From: Bacteroidota bacterium
Lineage (GTDB): Bacteria; Bacteroidota; Bacteroidia; Bacteroidales; P3
Length of the DNA: 64,000 bases
Direction of reading: 5' to 3'
Assembly (NCBI GenBank): GCA_023415495.1
Contig: JAEZKK010000020.1
Location: 19,957 to 83,956 of the forward strand
In this document: positions 9,324 through 17,989 of the stretch, piece after piece
Layout of the letters: each line of letters begins with the position of its first letter
Position numbering within the stretch: position 1 is the stretch's first letter
The notes under the pieces: generated by a model
The model's input: only the letters and a program-made list of their open reading frames with translations
Told to the model about the DNA's origin: nothing
The model's database searches: none
Made by a program: the position numbers and the translations under genes

Positions 9324-10310
9324 ATGAACATTAGTACTAAATTTATGGGTCTTGATATTAAGAGCCCAATTATTGTAGGGAGTTGTGATTTTACTTCCAA
9401 TATCAATAGTCTTAAGAAGTTAGAAGAAGCAGGTGCAGGAGCTGTTATACTTAAGTCTTTGTTTGAAGAGCAGATAACTCAGGAAATGAATGTTAATGTA
9501 AAAGTATATAGTTCAAGTTTCAGTGGCTATCCTGAGGCTTACGATTATATTAAACAAAGCACAAAACATGAAAGTATAAGTAAATATTTGGAATTGATTA
9601 AGGAGGCAAAAAAGGAGCTTAATATTCCCGTTATTGCCAGTATTAATTGTATTACTGCTTCGGAATGGATGTCTTTTGTAAAAAAGATTGAAGATGCTGG
9701 TGCAGACGGAATAGAATTAAATATGTTTATACTTCCATCTGATGTTAATTTATCTCACGAAGATGTAGAAAGGCTTTATGAGGATGTAGTACAGATTATT
9801 AAAAGAGCTACTTCTTTGCCAATTTCCTTAAAGATTAGTAATTATTTCACATCTCTAACAAGATTCGTTCAAAAAATTTCTTGGCTTGGTATCTCCAATT
9901 TAAATATTTTCAATCGTTTTTATTCCTCAGATATAAATATTGATACTCTTGAAACATATTCAGTTGCAAAATTTAGTTCGCAATACGAATTCTTTAATAT
10001 TTTAAGATGGACATCTATTATTTCTGAAGAAATTCGATGCGGATTAACTTCTGGAACGGGAGTTTATCGAACAGAAGACCCTATTAAGTTGTTACTTGCA
10101 GGAGCAGACACTGTTCAAGTTGTTTCGGCATTACACACAGAGGGAATAGACTTTATAACAAAGGCAAATGAAAGGTTAGTAGAATGGATGACCTCTAAAA
10201 ATTATAAGTCAATTAATGATTTTAAGGGCAAGATGTCGGTGAAGAAGAGCAATCAAGCTTCATCCTTTCAAAGAGTACAATATATGAAGTATTTCTCTGA
10301 AATTGAATGA
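9324..10310 (+). CDS. Dihydroorotate dehydrogenase-like flavoprotein
   Basis: A 328-residue TIM-barrel FMN enzyme of the dihydroorotate dehydrogenase superfamily, starting MNISTKFMGLDIKSPI. The frame is open further upstream, but that stretch contains the promoter, so ATG 9324 is chosen. Recognisable elements are SPIIVGSCDFTSN, VIASINCITASEW, the DGIELNMF strand and the C-terminal phosphate-binding region ISEEIRCGLTSGTGVY/LLLAGADTVQVVSAL. The active-site Ser/Cys loop of true PyrD is not obvious, so it is probably a paralogue of unknown substrate, as often seen in this phylum. Stands alone ahead of a four-helix-bundle gene. Confidence 0.9.
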   Translation: MNISTKFMGLDIKSPIIVGSCDFTSNINSLKKLEEAGAGAVILKSLFEEQITQEMNVNVKVYSSSFSGYPEAYDYIKQSTKHESISKYLELIKEAKKELNIPVIASINCITASEWMSFVKKIEDAGADGIELNMFILPSDVNLSHEDVERLYEDVVQIIKRATSLPISLKISNYFTSLTRFVQKISWLGISNLNIFNRFYSSDINIDTLETYSVAKFSSQYEFFNILRWTSIISEEIRCGLTSGTGVYRTEDPIKLLLAGADTVQVVSALHTEGIDFITKANERLVEWMTSKNYKSINDFKGKMSVKKSNQASSFQRVQYMKYFSEIE

Positions 10311-10364
10311 TGAATAACAAATTTATAATATCATAATTTAATTGATGAACTAAAAAACTATTTT

Positions 10365-10811
10365 ATGGAAGATCAAATCAAACAGCCAGTTTTATTTAAA
10401 TTTGAAGATTTAAGGGTTTACCACAAGAGTCTTGACTATTTTACTTGGCTTTCAGAACAAACAAAAGGTGCTGACGATTATCAAAATGAGATAATAGTTA
10501 AACCGTTAATGAATTCTGCAATGACTATTGCAACAAATATTGCTGAAGGCTCTTCAAGACATAAACTTCAGTTTGTAAGTTTTCTAAAAGATGCAAAAAC
10601 GGCAGTAAGAGAATGTGCTGTTTTTTCGAATATTGCATATAATTTAGGATTCTTTAGTGAGGAGCAGTTTATTAAGTCCAAAGAAATTCTTATCGAGATA
10701 ACAAAGATGGTTGGGGCTATGATAGTATCTTTACAAAGGAGTTTAAATAAAGAATATAATACTCAAAAGCCAGATGCTTTACCCGGGTCAGAGATAGATT
10801 TTGAATATTAA
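10365..10811 (+). CDS. Four-helix-bundle protein (S23/IVP family)
   Basis: 148 residues with the family pattern FEDLRVYHKSLDY, IVKPLMNSAMTIATNIAEGS and SFLKDAKTAVRECAV. Members form pentamers of antiparallel four-helix bundles; some are encoded inside 23S rRNA intervening sequences and others, like this one, are free-standing. Molecular role is unknown. It lies 54 bases after the preceding flavoprotein and may be co-transcribed. The C-terminal tail (last ~20 residues) is disordered and outside the family fold. Confidence 0.9.
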   Translation: MEDQIKQPVLFKFEDLRVYHKSLDYFTWLSEQTKGADDYQNEIIVKPLMNSAMTIATNIAEGSSRHKLQFVSFLKDAKTAVRECAVFSNIAYNLGFFSEEQFIKSKEILIEITKMVGAMIVSLQRSLNKEYNTQKPDALPGSEIDFEY

Positions 10812-10901
10812 GAGATAATCTATTTTTTACTTATTTAATTGCTAATTGAGATAATTGTCGTACATTTGTCTTTCAAATCTATTATGGAATAATAAAGGTA
10901 T

Positions 10902-11957
10902 ATGCGATTTTTATCTCTAATTGAACAAAGTGAAATAATAAACAAACTAATTAATATTGCAAAAGAAGGAAGGGTTAGTCATGCACAGTTATTCTCTGGG
11001 CAGGATTCCTCCAAAGCTTTTGCAATATGTATAGCATTTGCACAATACCTTAATTGTACCAATAAAATAAAATTTTCTCAAGAAAGCTCTATAATTGAGG
11101 ACTCTTGTGGAGAATGCCCTTCATGTAAAAAGATTCAAAGTCTTAATCATCCTGACCTTCATTTTATATTTCCAAATACTACAACAAAACTAATTACCTC
11201 TAAAAACTCATCAAAACAATTAATTAAGGAATTCAAATCCTATGTATTGGAGAAAAATGCAGAGATAGATTTTAATTCTTGGTATGATTATATTGATGTT
11301 GGGAATAAGCAGGGAATGATAAACGTAAGAGATGCAAATGATATTCTTGCTGATTTGAGTGTTAAAAGTTATGAAGCAAAATATAAGATAATGATAATTT
11401 GGGGTATAGACAAATTGAATTATGATGCAGCTCCAAAGCTATTAAAGATAATTGAAGAGCCTTATGAAAATACACTCTTCTTTCTAATTACAAATAATAG
11501 AGAGAATATACTTCCAACAATACTTTCACGAACCCAATTAATAAAAATACCCGATATAAAGGGAGATAATAAAGCAGATGATTTATACCAATTAGAGATA
11601 TTTGTCGATTGGATGAGAACATGCTTTAGGGTTAATTCCAAAATTGAAGATATAGTTTTAATAGTTGATAAAATTGTTTCGAGTGGGAGAGAAGAACAAA
11701 AGAAATTATTATTAAAAGCACTTGAAATCTTTGAGAAATCGTTTTTAATTAATCAAAAAATACCTATAACTAATCCTTTAATTGGAATAGAGGAGAGGTT
11801 TAGAGATAATTTCCCTAATTTTGTAAGTCAAAACAATATAGATAAAATATATAACGAGTTGAATAAAGCTATTTTACATATTGAAAGAAATGGAAATTCT
11901 AAACTAATTTTCCTTGATTTATCAATAAAAATAGGTTTTTTACTAAATAATAAATAG
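10902..11957 (+). CDS. holB: DNA polymerase III subunit delta-prime
   Basis: 351-residue AAA+ clamp-loader subunit. The N-terminal domain has a degenerate P loop (SGQDSSKAFAI, no GKT), as expected for ATPase-inactive delta-prime. A zinc module (CGECPSCKKI, with the upstream NCTN Cys) is followed by NHPDLHFIFP. KIMIIWGIDKLNYDAAPKLLKIIEEP matches the conserved sensor region and the following TILSRTQL is the SRC-like arginine-finger motif. It loads the sliding clamp together with gamma/tau and delta. It is the first gene of the holB-ricT-gldH-PBP1A string that is typical of this phylum; 17 bases separate it from the next gene. Confidence 0.93.
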   Translation: MRFLSLIEQSEIINKLINIAKEGRVSHAQLFSGQDSSKAFAICIAFAQYLNCTNKIKFSQESSIIEDSCGECPSCKKIQSLNHPDLHFIFPNTTTKLITSKNSSKQLIKEFKSYVLEKNAEIDFNSWYDYIDVGNKQGMINVRDANDILADLSVKSYEAKYKIMIIWGIDKLNYDAAPKLLKIIEEPYENTLFFLITNNRENILPTILSRTQLIKIPDIKGDNKADDLYQLEIFVDWMRTCFRVNSKIEDIVLIVDKIVSSGREEQKKLLLKALEIFEKSFLINQKIPITNPLIGIEERFRDNFPNFVSQNNIDKIYNELNKAILHIERNGNSKLIFLDLSIKIGFLLNNK

Positions 11958-11974
11958 ACAGAATAATAAATAAT

Positions 11975-13216
11975 ATGACAGATAATTTAGAGAATCAAGA
12001 TAATAAATTAGACTCTTCTCAAATTGATAATTTAGAAAACGATGTAAAGATAAATTTTCAAAGCAGAGAAAAGATTAAAACAGACGAAGAAAAAGAACTT
12101 TTATATACAGAACAATTCATCCATCCATATTTTGAAGAAGACCCAAGTGTAGGTAAAAATAATTTTATACCTTCTGAGATGTTAACAAGAGGGGTTATAA
12201 ATGTTCCACAAAGCTATGTTCCAATCGATACTGTTGAGATGGAGAGAAACTCTAAATTGCATGTACATAATTGGATGAAGAATGTAAAGCCACCTGTTAA
12301 TGTTCAATGGTTTGATTGTGTAGAAGTGAGGTTTAAAAATACAAGAAAAGAATTTTTCCGTTTGCCCGAAGGTTTAGAAATTGTTGAGGGCGATGTTGTA
12401 GCTGTAGAAGGGTCCCCAGGACATGATATTGGAATAGTTACTCTTGTAGGAGAACTATGCAGGGTTCAAATGAGAAGAAAAAAGGTTAATCCAAACTCTG
12501 ATAATATTAGAAAATTATATCGTAGAGCTAAGGCAGGAGATATTGAAAAATGGGTATTGTCGATTGAGAGAGAGGAAAAATCAATCTTTAGAACAAGAGC
12601 AATAGTGAATGATTGTAAGCTTGATATGAAGATTAATGATATAGAATTTCAAGGCGATAATTCAAAAGCAATATTCTATTATACTGCAGACGACAGAGTA
12701 GATTTTCGACAATTAATCCGTGCACTTGCAGATGAATTCAAAGTAAGAATTGAGATGAAACAAATTGGTGCAAGACAAGAGGCTTCTCGTTTAGGAGGAA
12801 TAGGGACATGTGGAAGAGAGCTTTGTTGTAGTACTTGGCTTAATACTTTTAATTCTGTTTCAACTCAGGCAGCAAGGGTTCAACAACTATTTCCTAACCC
12901 TCAAAAACTTGCAGGACAATGTGGAAAGCTTAAATGTTGTTTGAATTTTGAATATGACGTTTATCTTGATGCTTTAAAAACATTCCCTGAAATAGGAGTA
13001 ACGCTTCATACTAAAAAGGGGAGAGCTAATTATATTAAAACCGATGTATTCAAGAGATTAATGTGGTATATTTACGAAGAAACTCATGAGATAATTATGC
13101 TGTCTGCCGATTCAGTTCAAGAAATAATAAGCAGAAATCGTAGTAGTAAAAGTGTAGAGTGTTTGGAGGATTACCAAATTAAAATAGAACCCAAAAGTAA
13201 ACTTGATAATGTGTAA
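11975..13216 (+). CDS. ricT: PSP1-domain protein, RicT-like
   Basis: 413 residues. The N-terminal ~85 residues are acidic and probably disordered; the PSP1 domain follows (~100-340). It has the Cys-rich signature GIGTCGRELCCSTWL and GQCGKLKCCLNFEYD, which in the Bacillus RicT/YaaT complex participates in binding iron-sulfur clusters with RicA and RicF. RicA and RicF are not visible here, and in this phylum the protein is found with holB and gldH, so the cellular role may differ (RNA processing is an inference). The symbol reflects homology rather than shown function. Confidence 0.85.
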   Translation: MTDNLENQDNKLDSSQIDNLENDVKINFQSREKIKTDEEKELLYTEQFIHPYFEEDPSVGKNNFIPSEMLTRGVINVPQSYVPIDTVEMERNSKLHVHNWMKNVKPPVNVQWFDCVEVRFKNTRKEFFRLPEGLEIVEGDVVAVEGSPGHDIGIVTLVGELCRVQMRRKKVNPNSDNIRKLYRRAKAGDIEKWVLSIEREEKSIFRTRAIVNDCKLDMKINDIEFQGDNSKAIFYYTADDRVDFRQLIRALADEFKVRIEMKQIGARQEASRLGGIGTCGRELCCSTWLNTFNSVSTQAARVQQLFPNPQKLAGQCGKLKCCLNFEYDVYLDALKTFPEIGVTLHTKKGRANYIKTDVFKRLMWYIYEETHEIIMLSADSVQEIISRNRSSKSVECLEDYQIKIEPKSKLDNV

Positions 13217-13230
13217 TTATTTATTAAAGG

Positions 13231-13710
13231 ATGAAAAATAGATTAATAATTCTTTTTGCTTTAATTCTTTCTTTGTCAATAATCTCTTGCAATAATAATA
13301 TTGTATATGATGAGAATATTAAGATAAATGAGAATGGTTGGAATAAATCAGAAATTGCAGAATTTGAAGTTGAGATAAATGATACATTAAGATTATATAA
13401 TTTTGCAATCAACCTTCGAAATACAATAGATTACCCAAAATCTAATATTTATTTATTTGTAAAAACAATTTATCCTGATGGTTCTCTTACTCGAAGAGAT
13501 ACTATAGAGTGTATAATTGCATATCCTGATGGGAAATGGACAGGAAAAGGGAGTGGAAGAATTAAAGATAATAGGTTTTGGTTTACTCAAAATGTTGTAT
13601 TTCCTCTTAAAGGGAAATATCGATTTGAAATAGAGCAAGCAACAAGAGATACTTCATTAATTGGAATTATAAATATTGGATTACATATTGAATATAGAAA
13701 AACTATATAG
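13231..13710 (+). CDS. gldH: Gliding-motility lipoprotein GldH
   Basis: 159 residues with a lipoprotein signal peptide (lipobox SIISC, Cys ~20). Conserved GldH elements are the FEVEINDTLRLYNFAINLRN strand pair, YPDGSLTRRDTIE and IIAYPDGKWTGKGSG. GldH is needed for gliding in Flavobacterium and is widely kept in non-gliding Bacteroidota beside the type IX secretion machinery. It starts 14 bases after ricT and is followed two bases later by the PBP1A gene, so the three are one transcript. Together with the decayed T9SS tail at 51.1 kb it suggests a T9SS-bearing lineage. Confidence 0.9.
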   Translation: MKNRLIILFALILSLSIISCNNNIVYDENIKINENGWNKSEIAEFEVEINDTLRLYNFAINLRNTIDYPKSNIYLFVKTIYPDGSLTRRDTIECIIAYPDGKWTGKGSGRIKDNRFWFTQNVVFPLKGKYRFEIEQATRDTSLIGIINIGLHIEYRKTI

Positions 13711-13712
13711 TT

Positions 13713-15992
13713 ATGGCTCAAAATCGTAATAAGACTAAAAAAACTAATGAGTTTAGTTTTTATATCAAAAGACTATGGAAGCTTTATTTTGTTTTTTTAG
13801 GTTTGCTTACTATCTTCTTTTTCTTCCTAAGTCTTGGATGGTTGGGATTTATGCCTTCTTTCGAAGAGTTAGAAAACCCTCATTCTAATCAAGCATCAGA
13901 GGTCTATTCCGCAGATGGTCAAATTCTCGGATATATCGGTATTCAAAATCGTAGCAATATAAGTTATGGTGAATTGCCAGAGAATTTAATTCAAGCACTT
14001 ATCGCAACAGAGGATATAAGATTCTATAAACATTCTGGAGTAGATATGAGAAGTCTTTTCAGAGTATTGAGTAAAACAATAATTGGCAGGAAGAAAAGCT
14101 CAGGAGGAGGTTCAACCTTAAGTCAACAATTAGCTAAAAACCTTTTCCCAAGAGAAAGACAATCTAAAATTGGAGTAATATATTCCAAACTAAAGGAATG
14201 GGTGGTTGCTATTAAATTAGAAAGAAACTATACAAAGGATGAAATCCTTACTATGTATCTTAATACTGTGGATTTTGGGTCTAATGCTTTCGGAATTAAA
14301 ACTGCAGCAAAAACGTTTTTCGATAAAACTCCAAAGGAATTAAAAACACATGAGTCTGCAGTGTTGGTTGGAATGTTAAAAGCACCAACAGCCTATTCTC
14401 CAGTTAGAAGGACTGAACGCTCACAAGAAAGAAGAAATACAGTGCTTGCTCAAATGAATAAATATGAGTTTATAAGCGACGAAGAGTTTGAAAAACTATC
14501 CAAATTACCATTAGATATTTCTAAATATAATCCACAAACTCACGACGAAGGAATTGCAACATATTTCCGTGAGTATATACGTAATTATATTAAGGAATGG
14601 AGTAAGAAACACCTTAAACCAAATGGTGAACCATACGATGTACATAAGGATGGATTGAGAATATATACAACTATCGACTTTAATATGCAAAAATATGCAG
14701 AGGAGGCAGTTGAAGAACATTTTAAAACACTCCAAGATCAGTTTTTTGCTCACTCTAAAGGATATAAAGATGCTCCTTTTACTGGTATTTCTAAGCAGGA
14801 TATTGAAAAGAACATGATTCAGGCAATGAAAAATTCCGATAGATATAGAAGCTTAAAGAACGAAGGGTATAACGAATCGGAGATTAAGGCTGAATTTATG
14901 AAGAAAACAGAGATGAGAGTATTTACTTGGCAAGGAGATAGAGATACTATAATGAGTCCTTGGGATTCTTTGCGTTATTATAAATTTTTCCTCAATACTG
15001 GAGTAGTCTCAATTGAACCACAGTCAGGGCATGTAAAGGTATATATTGGAGGAATAAACTATAAGTATTTTAAATTCGATAACGCATCATTAGGAAGAAG
15101 ACAAGTCGGCTCAACATTTAAACCTTTTGTTTACGCAGCAGCAATGAGAGATAGTCAATTATCTCCTTGTTTCTCTATACCTAATCAGCCGGTGGTTTTT
15201 GAAGACTTTGATAATTGGTCTCCAAAGAATTCTAATGCCGCAAGAGAGGGAGAGATGGTTACTCTTAAATGGGCATTGGCTAATTCGGTAAACTTTATTT
15301 CTGCAAGGCTTATAAAAGACTATACAACTCCAAGTTCAGTAGTTAATCTTGTAAGAAGTATGGGTATACGTTCGCCAATATCTAATTATCCATCGATTTG
15401 TCTTGGTACTCCTGACCTTTCGGTAATTGAAATGGCAGCATCTATGGCAAGTTTTGCAAATAAGGGAAATCATATTGAGCCAATAATGATTACTAAGATA
15501 TGTGACAATAAGGGAATGGTTATAGAAAGTTTCGTTGCAAAGAGTAATACAGCTTTAGATGCTCAAACGGCTTATCTTGTTTTAGATTTAATGAAAGGAG
15601 TGGTAGAAAGTGGTACAGGGGGAAGACTAAGATATAGATATAACCTAAAAAGTGTGATTGCAGGTAAGACAGGGACAACTGATAATAATTCAGATGGTTG
15701 GTTTATTGGAATTAATCCAAAACTTTCCACTGCAGTATGGGTAGGAGGTGAGGTTCGCTCAATTCATTTCCGCTCAACAGCTCTTGGACAGGGAGCATCG
15801 ATGGCATTACCTATATATGGTTTGTTTTTACAGAAATGTGAAAAGAATCCAAAGCTAAATTTCTATAAGGGAGACTTTGCTAAGCCTGATAATATTGAGA
15901 TAGAAATGGATTGTTCTCAATACCAGATGGAATTGATGAATGAAAAGAACGTTAGTAGTGAGACTTCGAGTGAGTATAAGAAGGATTGGTAA
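13713..15992 (+). CDS. Class A penicillin-binding protein 1A
   Basis: 759-residue bifunctional peptidoglycan synthase. One N-terminal membrane helix (~23-47) is followed by the GT51 glycosyltransferase with ALIATEDIRFYKHSG (catalytic Glu) and GGSTLSQQLAKNLF. The transpeptidase domain then carries the S-x-x-K serine motif GSTFKP, SVN and the KTGTT box, followed by DGWFIGINP. It polymerises and cross-links glycan strands at the inner membrane's periplasmic face. Its place after gldH is conserved in the phylum. An insert of ~80 residues between the two domains (~335-420) is rich in charged residues. Confidence 0.96.
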   Translation: MAQNRNKTKKTNEFSFYIKRLWKLYFVFLGLLTIFFFFLSLGWLGFMPSFEELENPHSNQASEVYSADGQILGYIGIQNRSNISYGELPENLIQALIATEDIRFYKHSGVDMRSLFRVLSKTIIGRKKSSGGGSTLSQQLAKNLFPRERQSKIGVIYSKLKEWVVAIKLERNYTKDEILTMYLNTVDFGSNAFGIKTAAKTFFDKTPKELKTHESAVLVGMLKAPTAYSPVRRTERSQERRNTVLAQMNKYEFISDEEFEKLSKLPLDISKYNPQTHDEGIATYFREYIRNYIKEWSKKHLKPNGEPYDVHKDGLRIYTTIDFNMQKYAEEAVEEHFKTLQDQFFAHSKGYKDAPFTGISKQDIEKNMIQAMKNSDRYRSLKNEGYNESEIKAEFMKKTEMRVFTWQGDRDTIMSPWDSLRYYKFFLNTGVVSIEPQSGHVKVYIGGINYKYFKFDNASLGRRQVGSTFKPFVYAAAMRDSQLSPCFSIPNQPVVFEDFDNWSPKNSNAAREGEMVTLKWALANSVNFISARLIKDYTTPSSVVNLVRSMGIRSPISNYPSICLGTPDLSVIEMAASMASFANKGNHIEPIMITKICDNKGMVIESFVAKSNTALDAQTAYLVLDLMKGVVESGTGGRLRYRYNLKSVIAGKTGTTDNNSDGWFIGINPKLSTAVWVGGEVRSIHFRSTALGQGASMALPIYGLFLQKCEKNPKLNFYKGDFAKPDNIEIEMDCSQYQMELMNEKNVSSETSSEYKKDW

Positions 15993-16008
15993 GAAATAAT
16001 TCAAGAAT

Positions 16009-16299
16009 ATGGAAATTATACATATAAATAATAATAAAGATGGTGAATTTAGGGCTATGGACAATGAGTTTGTTGCTGGAAAGATTACTTATAATTGGAT
16101 AAATGAGAATTGCTTTGAAATAGACCATACGATTGTTGATGAGAATTACTCTGGAAAGGGGATAGGTAAAAGACTTGTTGTTGCTGCAGTTGAATATGCA
16201 AGAGAGAATAATAAGAAAATAAAACCACTTTGTCCATTTGTTATAGCCTTATTTGAAAAAATCAAGGAGTTTGAGGATATTAGATGCAAGGTTAACTAA
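16009..16299 (+). CDS. Small GNAT-family N-acetyltransferase (YjdJ type)
   Basis: 96 residues, the length of the compact YjdJ/Gtf-like acetyltransferases. The acetyl-CoA loop reads YSGKGIGKRLVVAAVEYAREN, followed by KIKPLCPFVIALFEK as in the family. Substrate is unknown. It starts 16 bases after the PBP1A stop, so it is probably the last gene of that operon. Its 3' end overlaps the convergent SRAP gene by 8 bases. Confidence 0.88.
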   Translation: MEIIHINNNKDGEFRAMDNEFVAGKITYNWINENCFEIDHTIVDENYSGKGIGKRLVVAAVEYARENNKKIKPLCPFVIALFEKIKEFEDIRCKVN

Positions 16300-17026
16300 T
16301 AGAATCCAATAACTCTATCTCTGGATAAATAAATTCTTTAATTATTTCACCTGAATTGAAGCTTTGATTCTTTTCAATACTTGAAAAATTTACTGTGAAA
16401 GCGTCCATATCCCCTTCTTTATAAGCATTAAGCAAGTTTTTCACCTTTTCAATATCCTCTTTTGGGTTAATCCAATTCTCAATATCCTTTTTGTCTAATA
16501 TTAAAGGCATTCGCTTCTTGGTATTATGTATTTTCTCCATAAGTATATTAGCAGGAGTTGTAATAATTGAAAAGCTATCAATAATTTCTCCACTTTCGTT
16601 GTTGCCCCATGAATTATAAATACATCCTAAATAAAACACAGAGCCGTTTTTAGGGAAAATATAATAAGGGTACTTTGCCTTATTATAATGTCGCCATTCA
16701 TAAAATCCATCTAATACCAAAATACCTCTTTTATCTTTAATAGAATTTTTAAAGGAAGGCTTTTCAAATATTGTATCACTACGAGAATTTAAAGTCATCT
16801 TTTGAAAATCTCTGTAATTCTCTTCTTTAGCAAAACTTGGAATTAATCCCCAAGACATAGAGTCTATGCTTGAGTGCTTGATAATTGGTAAAAGGGGATG
16901 GGAAAACCCATTAATTTTAGGATAGTTTAAATCTAATTCTGTGTTTATTTTTACACCCTTTTTCTTAGAGCTATATTCCTTAAGCTCTTCAGATGATTTT
17001 TTCCCAAAATGAACAGTAAAACACAT
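16292..17026 (-). CDS. SOS-response-associated peptidase (SRAP, YedK/HMCES family)
   Basis: 244 residues from the chosen start. SRAP proteins crosslink through Cys2 to abasic sites in single-stranded DNA, so the start must be the Met directly before MCFTVHFG (17026), not the in-frame ATG at 17086. A TAATTTTG -7 box at 17059-17066 lies between the two ATGs and supports this. Other active-site landmarks are GFYEWRHY (catalytic Glu) and the IHNTKKRMPLIL segment (His near RMP). The role is protection of abasic sites during replication. Convergent with the GNAT gene, 8-base overlap. Confidence 0.93.
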   Translation of the reverse strand: MCFTVHFGKKSSEELKEYSSKKKGVKINTELDLNYPKINGFSHPLLPIIKHSSIDSMSWGLIPSFAKEENYRDFQKMTLNSRSDTIFEKPSFKNSIKDKRGILVLDGFYEWRHYNKAKYPYYIFPKNGSVFYLGCIYNSWGNNESGEIIDSFSIITTPANILMEKIHNTKKRMPLILDKKDIENWINPKEDIEKVKNLLNAYKEGDMDAFTVNFSSIEKNQSFNSGEIIKEFIYPEIELLDSIS

Positions 17027-17051
17027 AGACTTAAAATTTGAATGACGATTA

Positions 17052-17089
17052 TTAAGAGCAAAATTACCAAAACTTCTCTTACTCACAAA
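17052..17089 (-). promoter_or_regulatory. Promoter of the SRAP gene, deciding its start codon
   Basis: Minus-strand TAATTTTG at 17059-17066 with a TTTTG about 19 bases upstream fits TTG-N19-TAnnTTTG. The predicted start of transcription lies downstream of the alternative ATG at 17086, which excludes it. Confidence 0.6.
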
Positions 17090-17202
17090 ATAATCAAGTT
17101 TTAATCCCTCTAAATCAAAGAAAAAAGTTAAAAGTTTGATTAATTTAGTTCTTATCTTGATATTATTAGTTTTATAGGCTCAGATGAATTATTTGGGGAT
17201 TA

Positions 17203-17592
17203 GTGTTACTATTGCATAATAAAAGAGAATTGGGAAAAGCACTAATTGGTTGTTTTTTACCGGATGGATTACTTGAGAATTTTAAGATAACAAATGTTGA
17301 AGAGCTAGGAGAAGTATCCACAAAAAGAATGGTCTTTCAATTAGAATTAGAGGAGATAAATATTATACCCAAAGGTTATGATCCCTCTTTATATGAATCT
17401 AAAGGCTTCTATTCCATAACCATTGTTCAAGATTTTCCTATACGAGGGAAGGCAGTTTATTTAGCTATCAAACGAAGAAGATGGCGTCATAAAGAACATA
17501 AGAGGGAAATCATTCATAACGATTACACTCTTATATCGGAAGGTTCAAGAATAACACAAGAACAAAGAGCCAAGCTAATATTTAAACAGTAA
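17203..17592 (+). CDS. Orphan ISAon1-type transposase N-terminal region protein
   Basis: 129 residues with a GTG start. The features resemble the N-terminal ORF of ISAon1-like two-frame transposases: LLENFKITNVEELGE, then ESKGFYSITIVQDFPIRGK, AVYLAIKRRRWRHK and the ending GSRITQEQRAKL. The QDFPIRGKxVYL...RRRW stretch is the most diagnostic. In intact elements a second, larger transposase frame follows, but here only 400 bases of non-coding repeat DNA follow and no catalytic DDE part is seen. It is either an IS remnant or a retained DNA-binding protein. The family call comes from memory of the motif and needs a profile search. Confidence 0.55.
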   Translation: MLLLHNKRELGKALIGCFLPDGLLENFKITNVEELGEVSTKRMVFQLELEEINIIPKGYDPSLYESKGFYSITIVQDFPIRGKAVYLAIKRRRWRHKEHKREIIHNDYTLISEGSRITQEQRAKLIFKQ

Positions 17593-17620
17593 TTTTCACT
17601 CAGATTTCAATTATTTTTCT

Positions 17621-17628
17621 TATCTTTG
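17621..17628 (+). promoter_or_regulatory. -7 element without an assigned gene
   Basis: TATCTTTG lies 29 bases after the orphan transposase stop and 360 bases before the next gene. It would transcribe the palindrome island at 17691-17773, so a non-coding transcript is possible. Confidence 0.35.
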
Positions 17629-17690
17629 CATATACAAGGGAATGAGTTCGTTAATCCCTTCCAAAATCACCAAATTTTGAAAACTACATT

Positions 17691-17773
17691 ATGGTACCTA
17701 CCATAATGGTCTTGTGGTAGGTACCATAACACCCTTGTGGTAGGTACCATAATCCTGTTGTGGTAGGTACCAT
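17691..17773. repeat. Palindrome island, TGGTAGGTACCA family
   Basis: Four units of TGGTA-(CC or GG)-TACCA in about 85 bases: one in TGGTACCTACCA orientation and three of TGTGGTAGGTACCAT, spaced 22-24 bp. Just downstream the word AAGGAAAAATTCTTTT is repeated at 17810-17825 and 17831-17846. No gene; not a CRISPR (units too short, no spacer-sized gaps). Confidence 0.75.
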
Positions 17774-17919
17774 CCTGATATTTAAATCAAAGAAAAAAAC
17801 TTTTTTTCTAAGGAAAAATTCTTTTTTATTAAGGAAAAATTCTTTTAAACTTGACTTAATTAAAACTTATCTTGATAAAATATTTGAATCCATAAACATT
17901 CAATCTGATTTATTATTTG

Positions 17920-17927
17920 TACCTTTG
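17920..17927 (+). promoter_or_regulatory. -7 promoter element for the glycosyltransferase gene
   Basis: TACCTTTG matches TAnnTTTG and sits 63 bases before the ATG at 17990. Confidence 0.45.
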
Positions 17928-17989
17928 TATTCTTAGAATTTATAAGGCTTAGAGTAGTTTTTTGATTGTAAAATTAATTATCTAATAGA

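Noticed and set aside
17691..17773. CRISPR-like array
   Set aside because: Units are 12-15 bases with only about 10 bases between them, orientation is mixed and there are no cas genes.
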